NCBI GenBank assembly: GCA_044375275.1
Contig: JBILMZ010000206.1
Coordinates: forward strand, 1-6,200
From: SZUA-430 sp044375275
GTDB lineage: Bacteria > Pseudomonadota > Alphaproteobacteria > Micropepsales > Micropepsaceae
DNA: 6,200 nucleotides
Direction of reading: 5' to 3'
The notes under the pieces were generated by a model. It had not been told where the DNA came from. It made no database searches and saw only the letters and a list, made by a program, of their open reading frames with translations. Below are positions 1 to 6,200 of the stretch, one piece after another (positions within the stretch are counted from its first letter, which is position 1; each line of letters begins with the position of its first letter). Made by a program: the position numbers and the translations under genes.

Positions 1-436
1 TGACCGGCTGCTCCAGGGCCTGCTGAATCAGTGATTGCACCGACGCCGGCAGCACGCACACAAGGGGCTCCGGGCCCCGCGGCGACACGGCATGGGCACC
101 ACCCGGCGCCTTCTTCAGCAACTCGAACACCGGCGGCGCGAGAAGCGGCATGTCACAGGGAGCAAACGCCACCATCTGTCCGTTTGCGGCCTGCAGCCCT
201 GCGAGCAAGCCGGCAAGCGGTCCCTTCCCCGCATGCGTCGCGCTTGCGTGAATGCAGGGCACCCCCCAACCTTCATAGCCCGACCCGGGCACACACTCGA
301 TGAACACCTCCGAACACACCAGGCTCAGGCTCGCATGGACGTGACCGACGAGCGGCAGCCCGGCCAGCGTCTGCAGCCCCTTCGGGAGGCCGCCAAACCG
401 GAGACTTTGACCGCCCGCGAGGATGACGCCAATCAT
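1..436 (-). CDS. mobA: Molybdenum cofactor guanylyltransferase MobA, partial (C-terminus beyond window)
   Basis: MobA transfers GMP from GTP to Mo-molybdopterin to give the guanine dinucleotide cofactor that formate dehydrogenase uses as bis-MGD; it acts in the cytoplasm. I translated this frame by hand: it starts with ATG at 436-434 and stays open for 145 codons to the left edge, so the stop and about 50-60 residues (family usual length about 190-210) lie outside. Visible motifs are the N-terminal nucleotide-binding loop GVILAGGQSLRFGG (residues 3-16) with K19, GPLAG at 72-76 and the metal-binding CDMP at 94-97, followed by EPL near 123. The start overlaps the fdsD stop by four bases (ATGA, 433-436), and no clear Shine-Dalgarno precedes it, so translation is probably coupled to fdsD. 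The loop reads GGLPKG where GGxDKG is usual. A related nucleotidyltransferase such as MocA is less likely, because the neighbours encode a bis-MGD enzyme. Confidence 0.88.
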   Translation of the reverse strand, partial: MIGVILAGGQSLRFGGLPKGLQTLAGLPLVGHVHASLSLVCSEVFIECVPGSGYEGWGVPCIHASATHAGKGPLAGLLAGLQAANGQMVAFAPCDMPLLAPPVFELLKKAPGGAHAVSPRGPEPLVCVLPASVQSLIQQALEQPV

Positions 437-651
437 GGGCCGGTCGGCTCGAGCAGCTTCAGGGCCGCAACCACGGACGGCTTCAGGCCCTCGCCGCCAC
501 GGCGTGCATGCGCAAGGATTTCAGCACGCATGCCCGGATCCCAGAACTTGCGCAGGTGATCGGCAACCGACGGCGCAGCACCCGCAGCACCCTGCGCATC
601 AAAGAAGTCAGCGATCTGGTTTGCCATCATGACAAGCTTCTCAGGGCGCAT
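433..651 (-). CDS. fdsD: Formate dehydrogenase delta subunit FdsD
   Basis: This is a small accessory protein of 72 residues, the usual size for FdsD, and is found only with FdsABG-type enzymes. In characterised systems it is needed for full activity and associates with the FdsA-containing complex. The sequence shows the family pattern: an N-terminal helix MRPEKLVMMANQIADFF (residues 1-17), an alanine-rich linker, then DHLRKFWDPGMR (31-42) and a GGEGL turn (52-56) before a C-terminal helix. There are no cysteines, so no cluster is expected. I chose ATG 651-649 because the FdsD family begins at this MxPEKL segment and a strong GGAGGAG lies 10 bases upstream. The frame is open further up, to 708, but that extension is the fdhD 3' end read out of frame. 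The gene overlaps fdhD by 11 bases and mobA by 4. Confidence 0.93.
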   Translation of the reverse strand: MRPEKLVMMANQIADFFDAQGAAGAAPSVADHLRKFWDPGMRAEILAHARRGGEGLKPSVVAALKLLEPTGP

Positions 652-1435
652 GATGCAAACGCTCCTCCCCCGAAAAAAGCTCAAGCCCATCCGGGCGCAC
701 AATTGCAACCAGCGTCAGTCCGCAGCGACGCGCCTGCTCGATTGCAAGGCTCGTCGGCGCCGATATGGCCGCAAGGACAGAGGCGCCCATGACGGCAGCC
801 TTCTGCACGAGTTCGATTGAAATGCGGCTCGTCATGAGAACGACGCCATCCCGCGCCGTGCGGCCCGACCTCACGAGCGCTCCCTGCAGCTTGTCCAGCG
901 CATTGTGCCGCCCAACATCCTCACGCACGGCGATGATCCCTTCTCCCGGTCGGAACAGCGCTGCCCCATGCATTGCGGACGTCGAATGGTTGAGCACCTG
1001 CAGGGGAGACAAGGCACGCATGGCTGCGATGATCTCTTCTGGCGTCACGCGAACAGCAGACGCCGAGACAGGCAACGGCGCCACCGCTTCCGCCAGGCTT
1101 TCGATGCCACACAGGCCACAACCCGCCGGACCCGCCCTCAGGCGCCGCCGGTCGATCAGCCGTTCACGCTGCGCCCCGGAAAGCGACATCCGCACTTCCA
1201 TGCCGTGCTCAACGGCAACAACCTGGATGTCGGCGATCTCCGCAGCCGATGCCACGATCCGCTCCGTGCATGAAAATCCGATGCCGAAATCCTCAAGATC
1301 CGACGGCGACGCCATCATGACGGCTTCTGTTCCCCCGTCATAGACCAGCGCCACAGGCACCTCGGGCGCAACGTCACGCGTTCCCGCCTGCCAGCCTCCC
1401 CGCCACACCTGCACCGCGACAGCGCCAGAAATCAT
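641..1435 (-). CDS. fdhD: Formate dehydrogenase accessory sulfurtransferase FdhD (FdsC)
   Basis: FdhD moves sulfur from a cysteine desulfurase to the Mo-bis-MGD cofactor before insertion into formate dehydrogenase; in fds operons the same protein is named FdsC and binds bis-MGD. It is cytoplasmic. The product is 264 residues, in the family range. Visible family segments are DLEDFGIGF (46-54), the C-x2-C loop GCGLCG with C106 and C109, REDVGRHNALDKLQG (171-185), TSRISIELVQKAA (202-214) and SAPTSLAIEQA (225-235). The ATG at 1435-1433 overlaps the fdsA stop by four bases (ATGA), and a moderate AAGGG lies 10 bases upstream (1450-1446). Its 3' end overlaps fdsD by 11 bases. In the stretch after DLEDF the protein reads GFSCTERIV where GFSLTEGIV is typical; both changes are conservative enough that I still expect function. 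The identity is clear from the combined motifs and position. Confidence 0.95.
   Translation of the reverse strand: MISGAVAVQVWRGGWQAGTRDVAPEVPVALVYDGGTEAVMMASPSDLEDFGIGFSCTERIVASAAEIADIQVVAVEHGMEVRMSLSGAQRERLIDRRRLRAGPAGCGLCGIESLAEAVAPLPVSASAVRVTPEEIIAAMRALSPLQVLNHSTSAMHGAALFRPGEGIIAVREDVGRHNALDKLQGALVRSGRTARDGVVLMTSRISIELVQKAAVMGASVLAAISAPTSLAIEQARRCGLTLVAIVRPDGLELFSGEERLHHAP
662..668 (-). promoter_or_regulatory. Shine-Dalgarno site of fdsD, inside fdhD
   Basis: The minus strand reads GGAGGAG at 668-662, with 10 bases between it and the ATG at 651. It is the strongest ribosome binding site in the window and lies within the last codons of fdhD (encoding Gly-Glu-Glu near the C-terminus). It decides the fdsD start at 651 over the in-frame upstream start at 708. 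Confidence 0.75.
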
Positions 1436-4272
1436 TCCCCAGGAACCCTTTCAAGCCGCGCGTGCGTTCGCACAACATCATCATGCGCGCGCTGCCATGC
1501 GGACTGCCCGTTGGACAGGGACACCTGCACCGCCGTCACCTTGTACTCCGGGCAGTTCGTCGCCCAGTCCGAGTATTCCGTCGTGACCACATTGGCCTGG
1601 GTATCGGGGACATGGAACGTCGTGTAGACGACGCCCGGCGCAACGCGATCCGTGACATGGGCCCTGAGACTCGTCTCTCCCTCACGGCTGGCGAGCCTCA
1701 CCCAATCCCCTTCCGAAATGCCGCGCTGCTCGGCATCATGCGGATGGATTTCCAGAACATCCTCCTTGTGCCAGACAACATTCTCGGTGCGGCGTGTCTG
1801 CACACCCACATTGTACTGGCTCAGGATGCGGCCGGTCGTGAGCAGCAGCGGAAACCGCGGGCCTGTGCGCTCCTCTGTCGGCACATAGGCCGTGATCATG
1901 AAGCGCCCCCGCCCGCGCACGAAACCCGAGCTATGCATGACGGGCGTGCCCACCGGCACGGTCTCGTTGCACGGCCACTGGATGGACCCGAGCTCTTCGA
2001 GCCGCGCAAAAGATACACCGGCAAAGGACGGCGTGAGGGCCGCGATCTCGTCCATGATCTCGCTGGCATGGCTGTAGTTCATCTCGTAGCCCAGCGCACG
2101 GGCGAGCATCTGCGTGATCTGCCAGTCTTCATGCCCGTTGCGCGGGGTCATCACCTTGCGCACGCGCTGGATGCGGCGCTCGGCATTCGTGAAGGTTCCG
2201 TTCTTCTCGAGGAAGGTCGAGCCCGGCAGGAACACATGCGCGTAGTTGGCGGTTTCATTCAGGAACAGGTCATGCACCACGACGCACTCCATGGCCGCAA
2301 ACGCCTCGGCGACGTGGCGCGTGTTGGGATCGGACTGAACGATATCCTCGCCCTGGACATAGATCCCCTTGAACCGTCCGGAGATGGCTGCATCAAGCAT
2401 GTTCGGGATCCGGAGCCCCGGTTCATTGTCCAGCTTCACGCCCCACATCGCATCGAACACACTGCGCACGGCCTCGTCTGACACATGCCGGTAGCCCGGC
2501 AGTTCATGCGGGAACGAACCCATGTCGCATGCGCCCTGGACGTTGTTCTGGCCGCGCAGCGGGTTCACGCCCACGCCGGGCCGACCGATGTTTCCTGTCG
2601 CCATCGCGAGATTGGCGATCGCCATCACTGCCGTCGTACCCTGGCTGTGCTCTGTCACGCCGAGGCCGTAGTAGATCGCGCCATTGCCGCCGGTGGCGAA
2701 GAGGCGGGCCGCACCGACGATATCAGCCGCAGCGACACCGCAGATCTTCTCGACCGCTTCCGGCGCGTTCTCCGGTTGCGACACGAATTCCGCCCAGGCC
2801 GAAAACGCATCAGCCTCGCAGCGCTCGCGAACAAAGGACATGTCGACAAGATTCTCGCGGACAATGACGTGGGCCATAGCCGTCAGCATCGCGACATTCG
2901 TCCCCGGCCGCAGCGCCAGATGGAAGTCGGCTTCTGTATGCGGCGAGCGCACAAGATCAATGCGACGCGGATCAACCACGATCAGCTTCGCCCCCTGCCG
3001 AAGCCTCTGCTTCATTCGCGAGGCAAAGACCGGATGCCCGTCCGTGGGATTGGCCCCGATCACCATGATGACGTCAGCGTGCTCGACACTGTCGAAATCC
3101 TGCGTACCTGCCGATGCCCCAAACGTCGTCTTAAGGCCGTAGCCGGTCGGCGAATGACAAACACGCGCGCAGGTATCAATATTGTTGTTGCCGAACGCCG
3201 CCCGCACCAGCTTCTGCACAAGAAACGTCTCTTCATTCGTGCAGCGCGAGGACGAGATACCGCCTACCGCCAGCCGCCCATGCTTGTCCTGGATGCGCCG
3301 GAACTCGGATGCGGTATGGGCGATCGCCTCTTCCCACGAGACTTCGCGCCAGGGATCATCCGTCCGCTTGCGGATCATGGGCTTGAGGACGCGCTCCCGG
3401 TGCGTGGCATAGCCCCAGGCAAACCGGCCCTTGACGCAACTGTGGCCGTGATTGGCCTGCCCGTCTTTTGCAGGCACCATGCGGACAACCTGCTCGCCAC
3501 GCACTTCCGCACGGAACGAGCAGCCGACACCGCAATAGGCGCAGGTGGTCGTAACCGAACGCTCCGGCGTGCCGATCTCGATCACACTCTTCTCGTTGAG
3601 CGTGGCCGTGGGACAGGCCTGCACGCACGCACCACAGGACACGCACTCGGAATCCAGGAAGCTCTCGGACTGTCCGGCCGCGACGCGCGATTCAAATCCG
3701 CGCCCCTCAATGGTCAGCGCAAAGGTCCCCTGCACATCGGCACAGGCCCGCACGCAACGCGAACAGACGATGCACTTGGAGGGGTCATAGGTGAAATAGG
3801 GGTTGGACGTGTCTGCCGGCAGGTCGAGGTGGTTCTCACCCTCGTATCCATACCGCACCTCGCGCAATCCGACGGCGCCCGCCATGTCCTGGAGTTCGCA
3901 GTCACCATTGGCACTGCAAGTCAGGCAATCCAGCGGATGATCCGAAATGTAGAGTTCCATCACGTTGCGCCGCAGCTTCGCGACCAGCGGCGTCTGCGTG
4001 TGGACCTGCATGCCTTCCGCAACCGGCGTCGTGCAGGAAGCGGGTGTCCCCGAACGGCCATCAATCTCGACAAGGCACAGGCGACACGAACCAAAGGCGG
4101 CCAGGCTGTCCGTGGCGCAGAGTTTGGGAATGTCGATCCCCACTTCTCGCGCGGCACGCATCACGGAGGTGCCGGCAGGAACCGAAAGCGCGACACCGTC
4201 GATCACGACATTGACATTGCGTTCGCCGGACAAAGCAGGTGTCCCTAAATCAGGCTGGGAAATCCGGTTCAT
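1432..4272 (-). CDS. fdsA: NAD-dependent formate dehydrogenase, catalytic alpha subunit FdsA
   Basis: This is the Mo-bis-MGD catalytic subunit, oxidising formate to CO2; 946 residues, against about 950-960 for known FdsA. Order: an N-terminal NuoG-like part with [2Fe-2S] ligands C52, C63, C66, C80; a His-ligated [4Fe-4S] cluster (H112, C116, C119, C125); a two-cluster ferredoxin region (C167/C170/C173/C177 and C210/C213/C216/C220); the FdhF-like [4Fe-4S] cluster (C244, C247, C251, C279) with K281 following; then the molybdopterin domains and the C-terminal MGD-binding domain (about 800-915). The Mo ligand is C372 next to H373 in TCARVCHSPTG, with R573 in PLRGQNN; codon 372 is TGT, so this is a cysteine, not selenocysteine, enzyme. 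No twin-arginine signal is seen, so it is cytoplasmic. The start ATG at 4272-4270 overlaps the fdsB stop (ATGA) and has AGGGAG 10 bases upstream; an in-frame extension to 4515 is fdsB read out of frame. Confidence 0.97.
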   Translation of the reverse strand: MNRISQPDLGTPALSGERNVNVVIDGVALSVPAGTSVMRAAREVGIDIPKLCATDSLAAFGSCRLCLVEIDGRSGTPASCTTPVAEGMQVHTQTPLVAKLRRNVMELYISDHPLDCLTCSANGDCELQDMAGAVGLREVRYGYEGENHLDLPADTSNPYFTYDPSKCIVCSRCVRACADVQGTFALTIEGRGFESRVAAGQSESFLDSECVSCGACVQACPTATLNEKSVIEIGTPERSVTTTCAYCGVGCSFRAEVRGEQVVRMVPAKDGQANHGHSCVKGRFAWGYATHRERVLKPMIRKRTDDPWREVSWEEAIAHTASEFRRIQDKHGRLAVGGISSSRCTNEETFLVQKLVRAAFGNNNIDTCARVCHSPTGYGLKTTFGASAGTQDFDSVEHADVIMVIGANPTDGHPVFASRMKQRLRQGAKLIVVDPRRIDLVRSPHTEADFHLALRPGTNVAMLTAMAHVIVRENLVDMSFVRERCEADAFSAWAEFVSQPENAPEAVEKICGVAAADIVGAARLFATGGNGAIYYGLGVTEHSQGTTAVMAIANLAMATGNIGRPGVGVNPLRGQNNVQGACDMGSFPHELPGYRHVSDEAVRSVFDAMWGVKLDNEPGLRIPNMLDAAISGRFKGIYVQGEDIVQSDPNTRHVAEAFAAMECVVVHDLFLNETANYAHVFLPGSTFLEKNGTFTNAERRIQRVRKVMTPRNGHEDWQITQMLARALGYEMNYSHASEIMDEIAALTPSFAGVSFARLEELGSIQWPCNETVPVGTPVMHSSGFVRGRGRFMITAYVPTEERTGPRFPLLLTTGRILSQYNVGVQTRRTENVVWHKEDVLEIHPHDAEQRGISEGDWVRLASREGETSLRAHVTDRVAPGVVYTTFHVPDTQANVVTTEYSDWATNCPEYKVTAVQVSLSNGQSAWQRAHDDVVRTHARLERVPGE
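1446..1450 (-). promoter_or_regulatory. Probable Shine-Dalgarno site of fdhD
   Basis: The minus strand reads AAGGG at 1450-1446, with 10 bases to the ATG at 1435. It lies inside the last codons of fdsA. It is only a moderate match, so reinitiation by ribosomes finishing fdsA at the ATGA overlap probably contributes as well. Confidence 0.5.
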
Positions 4273-5798
4273 CTCGCATGCACTCCCTGAAGGGACGCGT
4301 CGGTCAGGCCGAAATCGGCCGGGAAATGGGTGATGGCACTGAGCACCGGATAGGGAACGAACCCGCCCAGCGCACAGAGCGAGCCCAGCTTGAGGGTCTC
4401 GCACAGCTCCTTCAGCAGCGCTAGCTGCGCCGGCACGTCCTGACCGGCAAGGATGCGGTCGATGACTTCGACACCTCTCACCGAACCAACACGACACGGC
4501 GTGCACTTGCCGCAACTTTCGATCGAGCAGAACTCCATCGCAAAGCGCGCCTGCCGTCCCATGTCGACGCTATCGTCAAACACGACAATCCCGCCATGAC
4601 CGATCAGGCCATCACGCGCCGTGAAACTCTCATAGTCGTAGACGGTGTCGAAGAGCGCGCGCGGAAAGTAAGCGCCCAGCGGACCGCCACACTGCACGGC
4701 CTTCACCGGACGACCACTGGCCGTTCCGCCACCGATGCCGTCAACGATTTGCCCCAGCGTCAGGCCGAAAGGCACTTCGAAAAGTCCGCCCCGTTTTACG
4801 TTGCCCGCAAGCTGCACCGGCATCGTGCCCCTGGAACGTCCGTGCCCGAGGCTGGCATAGGCCTGCGCACCGTCCGCGAGAATGCGCGGCACGCTTGCCA
4901 ACGTGAGGACATTGTTCACGAGCGTCGGCGCCCCGAAGAGCCCCGCAATCGCAGGCAAGGGCGGCTTCGCGCGCACCTGTCCCCGCTTCCCTTCAAGACT
5001 TTCAAGGAGCGCAGTCTCTTCGCCGCAGACATAGGAACCGGCCCCGACGCGCAACTCCACGTCAAAATCGCTGCCGAGCAGGCCGTTGTTGCGCGCGACT
5101 TCCAGGGCCGCCTGAAATGTCCTGTTCGCAAGCGGGTACTCGGATCGGGAATAGACAAATCCCTTCGTTGCGCCAACAGCGAAGCCCGCAATCGCCATGC
5201 CTTCGATGAGAAGGAAGGGATCACCTTCCATCAGCATGCGGTCGGCAAAGGTCCCGCTGTCGCCTTCATCCGCGTTGCAGACGACGAACCGACGTTCAGC
5301 CTTCGTGGCGGAAACGGTTTTCCACTTGATGCCCGCCGGAAATCCCGCGCCACCGCGACCGCGCAACCCGGACGCCGTCACCATCTCGATGACCTGGGCA
5401 GGACCGAGTTCTCGCGCCCGGGCCAGGCCGGCCATCCCGCCATGCGCGACATGGTCGGCAAAGGACAGCGGATCCAGAAGCCCGCAGCGCGCAAACGTCA
5501 CGCGCGTCTGCAGTTTCAATGCAGGAAGGTCGGCAACCGCACCCACGAATTTCGGATGCACGGCGCCCTGCAGGATGCGCACATCCACATCAGTCGCCGA
5601 AAGCGGGCCATAGCCCAGCCTCACGCCACCCTTCTCGACTTCAATAAAGGGTTCGAGCCAGTGCAGTCCCCGCGATCCCGTGCGCGTAACCTGCATGCCC
5701 AGCCCCGAAGCGGAAGCGACACGGCCCAGCGCGTCCACCACGGCATCCATGCCGCACGCCTGCGAAACGGAATCACGGGAGGCAAAGATACGGATCAC
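4269..5798 (-). CDS. fdsB: NAD-dependent formate dehydrogenase, beta subunit FdsB (FMN, NAD+ site)
   Basis: FdsB takes electrons from FdsA and reduces NAD+ at an FMN site; it resembles complex I NuoF. The product has 509 residues, close to the known 500-520. Residues 1 to about 95 form a thioredoxin-like, NuoE-like domain (SRGLHWLEP at 42-50) without a four-cysteine cluster set, as in other FdsB. The NuoF-like part follows: the glycine-rich GRGGAGFP (147-154), CNADEGDSGTF (174-184), GAGSYVCGEETALLESLEGKRG (252-273), GRSRGTMPVQLAGN (320-333), and the [4Fe-4S] ligands C429, C432, C435 in ESCGKCTPCR with C475 in GSLCALGG. The start is GTG at 5798-5796, which overlaps the fdsG stop by four bases (GTGA). 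Only a weak GGGTGA lies close upstream, so coupling to fdsG is likely. Its stop overlaps the fdsA start by four bases. Confidence 0.97.
   Translation of the reverse strand: MIRIFASRDSVSQACGMDAVVDALGRVASASGLGMQVTRTGSRGLHWLEPFIEVEKGGVRLGYGPLSATDVDVRILQGAVHPKFVGAVADLPALKLQTRVTFARCGLLDPLSFADHVAHGGMAGLARARELGPAQVIEMVTASGLRGRGGAGFPAGIKWKTVSATKAERRFVVCNADEGDSGTFADRMLMEGDPFLLIEGMAIAGFAVGATKGFVYSRSEYPLANRTFQAALEVARNNGLLGSDFDVELRVGAGSYVCGEETALLESLEGKRGQVRAKPPLPAIAGLFGAPTLVNNVLTLASVPRILADGAQAYASLGHGRSRGTMPVQLAGNVKRGGLFEVPFGLTLGQIVDGIGGGTASGRPVKAVQCGGPLGAYFPRALFDTVYDYESFTARDGLIGHGGIVVFDDSVDMGRQARFAMEFCSIESCGKCTPCRVGSVRGVEVIDRILAGQDVPAQLALLKELCETLKLGSLCALGGFVPYPVLSAITHFPADFGLTDASLQGVHAR
4283..4288 (-). 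promoter_or_regulatory. Shine-Dalgarno site of fdsA, inside fdsB
   Basis: The minus strand reads AGGGAG at 4288-4283, with 10 bases to the ATG at 4272. Together with the ATGA overlap it fixes the fdsA start and argues against the longer in-frame reading that begins within fdsB. Confidence 0.65.
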
Positions 5799-6200
5799 GA
5801 TTTCACCCGTGCGCGCCTGATGACGACCTCGGCTGATGCACGGCCCAGAAGTTCATCGCCGATCTGCACGGCCGGCGCGACCGAACACAGGCCAAGGCAA
5901 AAAACAGGGGACACCGTGCAGGATGCATCGGCAGTCGTCTCGTGCCACCGGACACCGAACGCCTCGAGCACGCGGGCAGCAAGCGCGTCCGCTCCCATGG
6001 CCTGGCACGCCTCGCCACGACAGACCTTCACATGCACGGCACCCGCAGGATCCTCGCGAAAGTCATGATAGAAGCTGACGACGCCATGCACATCGGCACG
6101 GGAAAGATTCAGGACCTGCGCGATCAGCGGCACTGCATCCCGCGGGATGCATCCGAACGTAGCCTGGACATCGTGGAGAACGGGCAGCAACGCTCCCTCA
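5795..6200 (-). CDS. fdsG: NAD-dependent formate dehydrogenase, gamma subunit FdsG, partial (N-terminus beyond window)
   Basis: FdsG is the NuoE-like subunit that carries a [2Fe-2S] cluster beside the FMN of FdsB. The frame is open to the right edge, giving 134 visible residues; known FdsG proteins have about 150-175, so some 15-40 N-terminal residues and the true start lie outside. Visible family features, counted from the first complete codon, are GALLPVLHDVQ (2-12), NLSRADVHGVVSFYHDFR (31-48) and the cluster ligands C60-x4-C65 (CRGEAC) and C101-x3-C105 (CLGLC). A TTG at 6190-6188 could be mistaken for a start, but it codes for a leucine inside the conserved GALLPVLH segment and is not the real start. 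The gene is the first of the visible operon and overlaps fdsB by four bases. Any promoter or LysR-type regulator (fdsR, often adjacent in other species) would be beyond the right edge. Confidence 0.95.
   Translation of the reverse strand, partial: EGALLPVLHDVQATFGCIPRDAVPLIAQVLNLSRADVHGVVSFYHDFREDPAGAVHVKVCRGEACQAMGADALAARVLEAFGVRWHETTADASCTVSPVFCLGLCSVAPAVQIGDELLGRASAEVVIRRARVKS

Noticed and set aside
35..559. Plus-strand open frame of 174 codons opposite mobA and fdsD
   Set aside because: The minus strand here encodes MobA with clear nucleotide-binding motifs and FdsD; the plus frame has no recognisable content.
652..708. In-frame N-terminal extension of fdsD by 19 codons
   Set aside because: The added residues are fdhD C-terminal sequence out of frame. 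The family begins at the MxPEKL segment, preceded by a strong ribosome binding site.
1462..2481. Plus-strand open frame of 339 codons opposite the fdsA 3' half
   Set aside because: Antisense to the molybdopterin-binding region of fdsA; no recognisable protein features.
3157..3159. Possible selenocysteine at the formate dehydrogenase active site
   Set aside because: The codon at the Mo-ligand position is TGT (Cys), not TGA.
2485..4248. Plus-strand open frame of 587 codons opposite fdsA
   Set aside because: It lies wholly antisense to fdsA, which has full motif content. The translation is rich in Arg, His and Pro with no recognisable domain, as expected from GC-rich codons read on the other strand.
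4273..4515. In-frame N-terminal extension of fdsA by 81 codons
   Set aside because: The extension is the fdsB 3' coding sequence in another frame, including the segment encoding its [4Fe-4S] cysteines. FdsA homologues start near MNRISQ, and a Shine-Dalgarno sits 10 bases before that ATG.
4596..6068. Plus-strand open frame of 490 codons opposite fdsB and fdsG
   Set aside because: It spans two verified minus-strand genes and their junction, has low-complexity basic composition and no family motif; a shadow frame.
1..6200. Mobile elements, CRISPR arrays, tRNA or rRNA genes, terminators
   Set aside because: No direct-repeat arrays, transposase signatures, RNA gene signatures or hairpin-plus-T-run terminators were seen; the window is fully covered by coding sequence.

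Overview
The window holds the inside of one minus-strand operon for a cytoplasmic, NAD+-dependent, molybdenum-containing formate dehydrogenase of the FdsABG type, together with genes that mature its cofactor. In transcription order (right to left) the genes are fdsG (5' end cut by the window), fdsB, fdsA, fdhD (called fdsC in fds clusters), fdsD and mobA (3' end cut by the window). All real coding is on the minus strand. There is no non-coding stretch of any size: each gene overlaps the next by 4 to 11 bases, so no internal promoter or terminator is expected or seen. Long plus-strand open frames exist, but they are antisense shadows of GC-rich codons.

How the parts work together: FdsA oxidises formate to CO2 at a bis-molybdopterin guanine dinucleotide (bis-MGD) centre with a cysteine ligand and passes electrons through a chain of iron-sulfur clusters to FdsB. 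FdsB carries a [4Fe-4S] cluster and FMN and reduces NAD+ to NADH. FdsG adds a [2Fe-2S] cluster next to the flavin. FdhD/FdsC handles sulfuration and insertion of the Mo cofactor, MobA makes the guanine dinucleotide form of that cofactor, and FdsD is a small accessory subunit. Catalytic subunits, cofactor chaperone and cofactor-making enzyme are therefore encoded in one co-translated block.

Organism: base composition is GC-rich (by eye about 60%). The gene order GBA-C-D matches fds operons of proteobacteria such as Rhodobacter, Cupriavidus and methylotrophs. An alphaproteobacterium is the best guess from sequence feel and operon layout, but nothing in the window fixes the genus.

This is a recognisable, well-described system. 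I found no undescribed one. The points worth a second look are the mobA linkage with an unusual residue in its nucleotide-binding loop, the fully overlapping gene junctions, the Shine-Dalgarno of fdsD buried inside fdhD, and two residue changes in a conserved FdhD stretch.
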